Below are positions 56,091 to 64,000 of a DNA stretch of 64,000 nt, in pieces. The DNA is from Ascochyta rabiei (Eukaryota; Ascomycota; Dothideomycetes; Pleosporales; Didymellaceae), in NCBI RefSeq assembly GCF_004011695.2, contig NC_082416.1, forward strand, positions 62,001 to 126,000, written 5' to 3'. The notes under the pieces were generated by a model that was not told the DNA's origin, ran no database searches, and saw only the letters and a program-made list of their open reading frames with translations. Every line of letters begins with the position of its first letter. Position 1 is the first letter of the stretch. The position numbers and the translations under genes were made by a program.

Positions 56091-59000
56091 TCTAGTACGC
56101 GTACTGCAGATCCTAATAGCTTATTAGGCTTTTAGATATTGTTATAGATCTAAGATGTTTATTAATAAAGTCCTTAACGTCTTCCTTAGGCTAGCTTAGG
56201 GCTTTCTACCCCTTTCCCTCTAGTTGTCTAGAGAGTGCGTCTGCTACTACGTTCTTCTTTCCCACAACGTGTTAGACCTCAAATTCCCACATATTAAGTA
56301 AGGCTAACTATTAGGTAATTAGAGCTCCTAGAAGGTCTGTAGCACTTTAGTTAAGCTAATCTACTAAAGTGCAGGTGTCTGTTTTAATAATAAAGTAGAT
56401 GCTATATATCTACAGCTAGAATTTCTTAAGGGCTAGTAACAACGCTTTTCACTTATGTTTACGTAAGTCCTAGCCTTATTCTGTAGTAGACTAGACTCCT
56501 GATTTATAGCGCACTAGGTGCTAGCAGCCTATTAGGTCTTCCTGTTAGATAACTGCTCCCTAACCTTTCTTGCTGCTGTCTACTAATATAATTACTAGCC
56601 ACAGAGGTTCTATATAGTAAATAGTTACTAGAGCAGAAGTAGTTATTAGGCACGCTTTAAGTTTCTCTATTGCCTAGCTTGCCTTAATAGTCCATTAGAA
56701 CTCAGCATCTTTCCAGAGCAAGTTAAACAGAGGTGCTGCAACAGGGCTAAATCTAGGAATTTAGATGTAGTAGTAAATACAAAGTCTAAGGAATATTTAA
56801 ACATCCTTTAGGGTTGTATAGGGGAGCTACATATTAATCTTTAATACCTTCTTTATTGCTAGGTGCCTACCCTTTTCATCTACAACTTATTCTACTACTC
56901 CTATACTGTTATAACACTAATTACTTTTTAGGGCTAAGGCAGTAGCTCCTACTATCTTAAGGTTTTAGAGCACTTAGTTAATGTTTATTATATGCTCCCT
57001 AATAAACCTCCAGATCCCCTGTCTAAGCAACTTGTTATTATAGTCTGGTTTTAGACCCTTTATAGTAATGTTGTCTATATATAGCATATAATGAGGATAG
57101 GACTAGATCCTAGAGCACTTTTGTTACTATGCGTACAAACTCTACTACAGAGTTTATTATTTCTATTAGAAATGTGCATTAATATATAAGCCTATAGCTT
57201 AGGGTTATAAACGCAGTTAATAGGCAAGAGTCTAGGTATAGCTCTATTTAGTTATATCTAGAGAAGATGTTAATAAGGGATATAACCTAGCATCTAGCAA
57301 ACTCTTCTAAGAACTTATAAGGATTAGGTAGCAGGTTCGCATCTCTTATTATAACCTTGTTAATCTGTTAGGCATTATTAATAAGCTAATACCTAGTGTC
57401 CTTCTTCTTAACTAAGAACTATAGGTTACTGTATAGGCTCTTACTGTACTCTAAGACTATATAGTTAAGCTGTTTCTAGATTATTTATTCTACTACGCCC
57501 CTAAGTTTCCTTAGGACTAGGAAGCTGTTCTCCTCCTAAGCAGCGTGTAGTATTATGTTAATTTGTACTAAAGGGTAGACATCTATATAGATTTACCTAG
57601 ACTTAGGGAAATTAAAGTATAAGGCTGCTTCTTAACACTAGAACACCTTAATTAACATCTCTTGTTCCCTAGGCCACAGCCAGTCCGCTACCTTTATTTT
57701 CTAAAGCTGTTCTAGGGTTAATCTAGTACCTAATAGAAAGTTAGCAGTGTAGTCCTTAATGTGCCTCTAAAACTACTGCTAGCCCTAATATAGGTTTACT
57801 AGGTGTTAAAACTAAGCTCTTTCCTGCTAGTTATAGCGTCCCTCTATAGTATATAGGGTTACTGTTAAATTATAGACTAGTTAGACCTTCTTAGCTTAAG
57901 TTTTATACGCAGTACTGCACCTAAGTTTAATAGGGCATAAAGTAGCTTCTCCCTCTAATTATGTAAGTTCAGCCTAATAGAGGCAGTTTAGGTCTAGAAG
58001 TATATTAGACAGTACCTTATTATATCTACTCTAATAGAGGTGCTAATTCCCCTTAATTATAGTGCACAGCAGATAGTATTCTAGCTAGGGCCTAACTAGT
58101 CTTGCAGTAGCGCATCCTAAAAACCTATTAAGCCTTTGTCTGTTTGCTGTTAGGGTTTTAAAAGGTTCTAGAGAGTTAGGCCTAATGCTAACTCTCCTTG
58201 CTCTTTTAAATGTATTACACTGTAAGTAATTATTCTAAATGTCAAGGCCACGGCTCTGCCCACCGTGCCAAGCATGCCTTAAAAAGGTAACAATGCTCAC
58301 TTTGATAGTGAGACAGCGGCCAGAACAGTACTTATTTGCCCTAAGGCTTCCTACAGGTCAGAGGTGGACGCATCCACATGCCTGAGGCTTAAGAGTAAGG
58401 CCAAGAGCCTAACACTAAAAGTGTTGTCTATTGCTCCTACAATAGTTGTATGTAATTTGCAGTCTTTAGAGTAGATAATACACCTTATTTATCTATCTGC
58501 CTAGTACTAGAAGGTGCATTATGCGTCTGCTAGGTATAGATTTCTAAGGATAACTAGGCTTAATAACAATTTTAGCACAAAGAAGTTAGTAGGGATTACA
58601 ATGTTTCTAATTATAACTAGGGTATGCTAAATTATCCTAGTAAAGGCTTTAAATGTGCTTTTAGCGGCCTGTAGATATAAGGACGCTATTTTGTTTAGCA
58701 TAGTCGTTATTACTAATCTAGTTACTTAAGCTGTCTTTAGCTAAATAGTGTTAAGTTCTGCTCTAGAATCTAGCAGCGCTAACATCTAAGCATTGTTAAT
58801 AGCTATTAGGGCTTACAGACAGTCTCTTTAGACGTGCTTAAAATTATATTCTTAATTATACTCTCTTTACTCCTTTATAGTCCTTTCTTGTTCTTCTTCT
58901 TTAAGGTCTATACTATAAGGATAGTAGAACTACTAGCAAGGAAACATACGTGTAGCTATTAATGTCCTATTAGTGCATAACTTATAAGAGCTAGCTTAAA

Positions 59001-61250
59001 TAATTTGTCTGTTCTAAGCCTCTATATAAACATATTTAGGACATAAGGGTATTATATTATTAACCTAGAAGCGTTATTAACCCCTTTCTTAATTAGGTGC
59101 TAGTATTCCTAATAGGTCTAGGTATGCTTTAGCGTAGTACGGCTTGCTAAGTCTTCGCTAGAGCTCTAGGGCTAGTGCTAACAGATCCTTAAGGGATACC
59201 TTAATAGTAATTTAGAGGACCTAGCAAACTATCTTGTTTAGGTCTACTATAAGGTTATCTAGTAGTTAGTGCTTTTTTGCATCTTCTTATGTTTTTAGGT
59301 TAGGGGCCTAGTTATTAACATCTATTTCTTCTTTAAATGCTACTACCTTAGGGACCTTCTATCCTACGTTTTTACTTTTGTTGTTCTAAACAGTAAAGGT
59401 GTAACCTAATAACACTTTAGAAACTGTAGTATCCCTTATATAGCAATTAGTATATATTAGGTTAACTATTACTACAGATTAATTGTTAACTTGTCCTTTA
59501 AAGACCTTACAGCTCTTACTTTCTTTTTTTACTATTATAACTGTCTTTAGTCTTTAGGCGTAGTCTTCTTCTTTTAAAAGGCCTAAATCTTAGTCTGTAT
59601 TAAGGTTTATAACAATACCACTACTAGCAATCCTAATATTACCTTAGGTATTATGTTCTTGCTTGTATAGATTAATAGTAGTTAGTAGTTTAACTACTAT
59701 ATACCCCTCCCTCTTAAGCTACTCCTTAATGCCCTCTATTACTGTTTTTATAATACACGTCTCTAATATGTTATAGATATTACCCTATAGGTTTTTAGCT
59801 AATCCCTATGTAAGACATCCTTGCTAGTTAAGGTAGACCTATTAGTTCTAGATTAGCTTTTCTTAGTCTGCGCATGCTAACGCTAGGTAGTCTCCCTTCC
59901 TATAAGCATAATAAACTATTAGGCCTCTTAGCTGGCTATATCCCTACAGCGTTGTCTTAGCTAAAAAAGGCCCTTCCTATTAAGTAACAGGGTATTAATT
60001 AAAGCTAGTAGGGTTTTACGCATTAATAGGTCTTTAGTATTACCTTTTAAGACCTGTAAGGGCTGTGCTAACTTCCTGTTGTATGTCTTTAAACAAAAGC
60101 AGTTCTACTTCCTACAGCTCCTAAGGGGCAAGCAAGAGGTTTATGCTGTTAAGCTTAATCCTAAAGAAATTCTTAATAAGGTTATTCACTTCTTCTTATG
60201 TAAACTAATGCCCTAGTAGTATTTAGACTTCTTATTTACCTAGGGGGCGTACTCTAGATAGCCTTTTAAGTATACTTTCTTTGTTTAACTAGGCTAGCTT
60301 AAATATGTTTAGGAGTCCTAATAGTTTATTAAATGCCTATATCTTAGTTGCTGTTGTTTTCTTCTAAAATACTAGGTTAAACAATTAAAATTCTAACTTT
60401 TGTAAGGCGGCCTTACGAAAGACCACTTTCAATTCAGCGTAGTTAAAGTCCTTTAGGTAGGTTAAAGTAAGTTTGTACTTATGTAATACCTTATTAAGCT
60501 ATTATTTATTTAGGCTTTTTACTAAGTAGAATCCTTTACACTATTCTGTTACTGTCCTAGCTTCTAGGCATTGTTTAAAGTTTAAACCTAGGGCTAAAGC
60601 TGTCTAGGTACCCTTAGAGTAACAAATTTTGGGTTAATAAGCATAAGATACACTAAGACTACAGCAAATCCTTAGTCTCTTCCTGCTAGGCCTTATCCTG
60701 GCTTTAAAATTGTTGTTAGAGTGCTTCTTTAACAGCTTGCTAATTAGTTGCTACCTAGGCAGCTGCAAAGTCTATTATGCTTAACTTAATAATCTCTTAG
60801 TAAGTATAGTTATAGTAACTAAGAAGTTAGCTAATACAGTCCTTAATAGTCTACTAGTAGAAACTAGAGCATTATTCAATCTCCTTTAGGAATTAGGTTA
60901 TATTTTCTCTACTAAATACTAGAGGTATGTCTGCAAAAGGGGCTTGCTTATTAGCGTAGGTGCGCTAATTCTCCTAGGCAATATGTCCTACTCTATTAGC
61001 AATAATAGAAAGGATTTAGCACAAGTCTAGGTCTCCTAAAGTATTATTACTTAGTAGCAACGCGTTTAGGGTCTCTAGATTTTTAGGATAGAAATAAGCT
61101 GCTGTAGCTTCTGCTTCTAGAGGTGACGTAGTAAATCCTCTCCTTACAGCATCCTAATAGGTGCTAGGGAGAGCTTTGTGCGTTAGAGTGTCTAACATAC
61201 TAGCAAGTTTTAGTTACTGTTATTTTTAGGCGTTTGTTAATGCTGAAGCT
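56091..61250 (-). mobile_element. Gypsy-4 (Ty3/Gypsy) remnant, truncated in pol
   Basis: Minus strand. The RNase H end is at 56180-56300, with EFEVxHVVGKKNVVADALSR nearly intact. RT has YIDNITI (YIDD changed) at about 57058-57090. The protease has LALLDSRAELN at about 58745-58790 (DSG changed to DSR). Gag is probably 58900-61200, with a CTNRTLIATRMFPC-like knuckle near 58925-58975. The integrase and 3' LTR are missing: the element stops at the hAT border. No 5' LTR was identified on the right. A solo LTR interrupts it at 58240. Confidence 0.82.
58240..58414. repeat. Unmutated solo LTR, duplication CTAAA
   Basis: 175 bp from TGTCAAGGCCACGG to AGAGCCTAACA, flanked by CTAAA at 58235-58239 and 58415-58419. 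A GC-rich island with intact CCA, TCA, TGG and TGA words in an otherwise depleted host, so it arrived after mutation of Gypsy-4. No other copy in the window. Confidence 0.9.
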
Positions 61251-61600
61251 TACAGGTAGTTGCTTGTTAGAAGGCGTCTTCTTATCTTATTTAAATAGCC
61301 TTTGCTTAGGTGTTCTCTATACGTGTCCTTTAAGGGGCTTCTTTAGTTCTCCTATAGTTCCTGCATCTGTATTATTATTACTTACCTTTATTCTAACGCC
61401 TGTAGGATTACTAGGCTACACCCTAATAGATTATGAGTATTTCCTTATAATTTAGTTCTATTATACTTTCCTATTATTTCCTATTACTGTATAATTATCT
61501 AATAAGCAGGGGTTTTATAGCCTTAATAAAATTGTAAAAACTATTCTTTACTAGAATTATGTATACTGTATGTAAGGGCTGTAACTATTGTAACTGTATA
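61251..61600. other. Mutated DNA without recognised feature
   Basis: Between the Gypsy-4 gag and the 66-bp array. Possibly the Gypsy-4 leader or LTR, but no direct-repeat partner is seen. Confidence 0.3.
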
Positions 61601-61862
61601 GACTTTTTACTGCAAGTCCTAATAGATTCCTAAGCCTAGCTTAGTTCTATACTGCTAGTATGTGTTAACCTTTTACTATAAGTCTTAATAAATTCCTAAG
61701 CCTAGCTTAGTTCTATACTGCTAGTATGTGTAGACTTTTTACTATAAGTCCTAATAGATTCCTAAGCCTAGCTTAGTTCTGTACTGCTGGTATTTATAGA
61801 CTTTTTACTATAAGTCCTAATAGATTTCTAAGCCTAGGTTAGGTCTGTAACTGTTAGTGTTA
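61601..61862. repeat. Four tandem 66-bp units
   Basis: Units begin (G)ACTTTTTACT at 61601, 61667, 61733 and 61799, exactly 66 bp apart, and contain ATTCCTAAGCCTAGCTTAG and ACTGCTAGTATGTGT. The fourth is the most diverged. Confidence 0.9.
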
Positions 61863-62094
61863 GATCTGTCTAACGCCTTTTACTCTATGCTGTTTTTCTA
61901 GGCCTAGCTTAATATGTAACTGCTTACTAGACCTATCTTTTTAAATACTTTATTATAACTGCATAAAAGGACATTATAAAGGAGATGCTGTTTTTCACGT
62001 ACTGTTTATTAGTGTCCTATTAAGTACTAGCTATAGTAGCCTTAGAGGTCCTAAGGCAGAGGTTTATTAGTGTTTAAGTTGCATATTAGTTACT
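61863..62094. other. Mutated DNA without recognised feature
   Basis: Leads into repeat family X. No coding or repeat signal that I can name. Confidence 0.3.
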
Positions 62095-62330
62095 ATTTTT
62101 TAGGTAAGAGTATTACCTAATGTAAGAAGGTGGTTGTCTTTAATAGTAAGCCCTAACAGCTTGCTAAGATTATCTAATATACCCTCCTAACAATCACGTA
62201 CCTCTAATCCCTAATAGCCCTCTAAGCCCTTGCTAGTTTACACCCCTTATAATCACGTGCACCTAAACCCTAATGGCCTTCTAAGCCCTCGCTAGTCAAC
62301 CCTGTACTTTTACTCCACCACAATAGCTAA
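62095..62330 (+). repeat. Repeat family X, copy 2
   Basis: Matches 22610-22840: palindrome AGGTAA-GAGTA-TTACCT, a decayed hairpin (AGTAAGCC...AGCTTGCT), and two units with ATCACGT(A/G) and GCCCTTGCTAGT. Sequence diverges from copy 1 after about 62325. Confidence 0.65.
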
Positions 62331-62362
62331 GTTTATTAAATTTAGAGTTTTAAAATTGCGTA

Positions 62363-62796
62363 ACGTACTCTACGGGCGAGTCGGACACACAGGCGAGTCG
62401 GACACTCAAATTCACACCAAAAATCACAATTCTTAAACCTTAATATCTCCACAACTACACAATAAAATTATTTAAAAATTAATATACTATGCTGTATGTA
62501 TATAAAGATAAAGACTATAGAAGCGCTTAGCTTTCCTCCTATTAATGTAGAAGTTAGTAAGTAAGATATAAAATACAGGGATTATTTTAGCGTACTTTTA
62601 AATACCTCTATGTGTATCTATAATAGAGCTTAGTGCTTCTAGACTCTTTATTCTTATATAGATGCAGCATAGATTTTAAATTTCTAGACAATTTTATTGT
62701 GTGGTTGTAGAGATATTAAGGTGTAAGAATTGTGATTTTTGGTGTGAATTTGAGTGTCCGACTCGCCTGTGTGTCCGACTCGCCCGTGGAGTACGT
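62363..62796. mobile_element. MITE-2 (434 bp), second copy of MITE-1
   Basis: Flanked by TA at 62361-62362 and 62797-62798. Same length and ends as MITE-1, interior in reverse orientation relative to the window. Starts ACGTACTCTACGGGCGAG and ends CCCGTGGAGTACGT. Little mutated. It lies about 550 bp from the stop codon of the regulator gene. Confidence 0.92.
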
Positions 62797-62798
62797 TA

Positions 62799-62934
62799 CT
62801 ATTAAACTTAGAGCTAAATTATCTAAGACGCTCTGCTAAGGCTGCGCCTCCTAATTAATAAGAGTGCTTTAATTAGTTTATATTTACGCTAGTCTTTAAT
62901 TAGCTGCTGGAGTCTGCTGGAGTTTGCCCTATTT
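62799..62934. other. Last stretch of mutated repeat DNA
   Basis: AT-rich with CTGGAGTCTGCTGGAGTTTG at about 62906-62926, related to words at 22278-22372. Composition changes sharply at about 62935. Confidence 0.4.
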
Positions 62935-63351
62935 TAGCGCCGACTTAGCGGAGCGTCTGATTTATGAGATAAGCTTAGGCGTAAGTAGTTCGTTCGGGCT
63001 GTCAGCGGCGCACGCAACTCCATTGTGTTGCTTATAGGCAGCCTGTCCGGGGCTGGTACGTAGACTGATGCCAGTATGTCGGCCGATGCCACGGTATTTG
63101 ACCCTAATGAACCTGGCTCTCTCTGTCTTTCCCAGGCAGAAAATATCATGCTTGCACTTGCATCGACAACAGTCCTCACCATGTCACGCAAGACTCTTCA
63201 TCTCAGAGCCGAAGCGGCCCCTTTAGAACCCGCGCCATCATCACCCCTGAAGTGGCAAAACAGCTCCTCTCCGACGGCTACCATTTGCACATAGAACGAA
63301 GCAGCATCCGTTTCTTCTCCGATGACGAGTACCACTGTAGACCAGCACAAT
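62935..63351 (-). other. GC-richer region downstream of the regulator gene
   Basis: Normal base composition with abundant CCA/TCA/TGG words. Probably 3' untranslated and intergenic DNA. A minus-strand open stretch of 86 codons (63191-62934) starts with a plausible ATG and ends at the composition border. It matches nothing I know and may be chance. Confidence 0.5.
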
Positions 63352-64000
63352 CTACACTTGAAGCGGCACGGGCTGGTGCATCGTCTCCCACTCCAAGTTA
63401 TCGAACCAGTTCAAGAAGGTTTCCGAGTCGACGCCGTGCTCTGCCAGCATGCTGTAGTCCATGTCCATGGCCCTGGGCGACATGTTGCCGCTCACGCCGC
63501 CGCTCATGGTGCCGCTCACGGTGCCGCTCGTGCTCATCTCGCTCCTCTGGTCGGAGCTGTCAAGAATCTCTTCCAAAATGCGCGACAGCGTCTTTGCCGC
63601 CCCGGCGCACAGGTTGTGGTTGCCGCCAGACGGCTCCGACGCCCATTGCAGCGACGCGGCGAGCACGCTCGTGTGTCTGATGACTTCAGACTTGGATATG
63701 GAGCGTGGAGGGTTAGAACCCTGCTGCATGCGCATGCGAAGGTCGATGGCAAGGACGCCGGCGCTCGGGAGCGCATAGTACAAGAGCTATATACACGTGT
63801 CAGTGACATTGGCAACAAGGTACGAGGAAGACGGCTTACCATCCACGCACGATCGCGATGTATGTTGACGCTGTCGACTTGGATGCCGGGGAGAATCATG
63901 ACCGCTGTGAGCATGCGCATGCTGATCTTGATCAGCGCGTCCGAGGCGCATCTTTGTTGGCGGCAGAGCAATCTCTGCAGCTGGAATTCGTTCTGCAGAT
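63352..64000 (-). CDS. Fungal Zn2Cys6-type transcription factor, C-terminal part (partial)
   Basis: The minus-strand gene runs off the right edge. Exon upstream 64000-63840, intron 63839-63787, last exon 63786-63352 with TAG stop. Exon 1 reads NEFQLQRLLCRQQ and ALIKISMRMLTAVMIL. The last exon reads LLYYALPSAGVLAIDLRMRM, then VIRHTSVLAASLQW, NHNLCAGAAKTLSRILEEIL, a Ser/Gly/Met-rich linker (GTVSGTMSGGVSGNMS) and the end FLNWFDNLEWETM. YALPSAGVLAI, KTLSRILEEIL and a closing NWFDNLEW are typical of the C-terminal end of fungal regulators with the fungal-specific transcription factor domain. The Zn2Cys6 DNA-binding domain would lie beyond the window, so it is inferred. Nuclear role and target genes unknown. 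Codon use and composition are normal, with no sign of the neighbouring mutation. Confidence 0.82.
63787..63839 (-). other. Intron of the regulator gene
   Basis: 53 bp on the minus strand, GTAAGC at the 5' end, CTGAC branch-point-like word about 18 nt before the TATAG 3' end. Removal joins Trp-Met to Leu-Leu-Tyr-Tyr in frame. Confidence 0.88.

Noticed and set aside
63076..63778. Long plus-strand frames at the right end
   Set aside because: Arg/Ser/Cys-rich antisense shadows of the regulator's last exon and its downstream DNA.

Overview
The window looks like an AT-rich, repeat-mutated block of a filamentous ascomycete (Pezizomycotina) genome. It is packed with nested transposons and ends in ordinary gene DNA at the right edge. 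The grounds are the element families (Tad-type LINE, Ty1/Copia, chromodomain Ty3/Gypsy, Fot1/pogo, hAT), massive C-to-T and G-to-A decay as in repeat-induced point mutation (RIP), and a fungal transcription-factor gene with a 53-bp intron at the end. I cannot name the species. Almost nothing left of about 62.9 kb can encode a working protein.

Layout. 1-17.9 kb: LINE A (minus strand), split by Copia-1 (3553-16046, target duplication ATATG), itself split by Gypsy-1 (7751-15046, duplication TTTAC). 18.0-23.4 kb: LINE fragment C carrying a solo LTR (duplication GTGTA), a Gypsy-2-like LTR with a gag stub, a decayed LTR element with two copies of another LTR family, and repeat family X. 23.4-42.2 kb: Gypsy-2 (plus strand), split by LINE B (24574-31130, 18-bp duplication), by Gypsy-3 (31943-38824, duplication GTACG, the best preserved retroelement) and by a palindromic LTR-derived element (41378-41703, duplication TAATG). 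LINE B carries a 434-bp MITE. 42.2-56.1 kb: a hAT transposon bounded by inverted GGGTAGG-type minisatellites and split by Copia-2 (45361-52658, duplication ATAAG). Copia-2 carries a solo LTR and a full-length 1864-bp Fot1/pogo transposon. 56.1-62.9 kb: a truncated Gypsy-4 (minus strand) with an unmutated solo LTR (duplication CTAAA), a 66-bp tandem repeat, a second copy of family X and a second MITE. 62.9-64.0 kb: GC-richer DNA with the 3' end of a Zn2Cys6-type regulator gene (minus strand), cut by the window edge.

The duplications give a relative order. LINE A is older than Copia-1, which is older than Gypsy-1. Gypsy-2 is older than LINE B and Gypsy-3, and LINE B is older than its MITE. hAT is older than Copia-2, which is older than its Fot1 and solo LTR. 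The oldest layers are the most mutated. Short late insertions (solo LTRs) are hardly mutated.

Most notable: a pyrimidine-C-A mutation context; two unrelated transposons inserted at the same spot in the two Copia copies; a possibly spliced Cys-rich antisense gene inside Gypsy-1; a fold-back LTR element flanked by its own target duplication; and MITEs sharing a tandem-motif terminus with the Fot1-like element.
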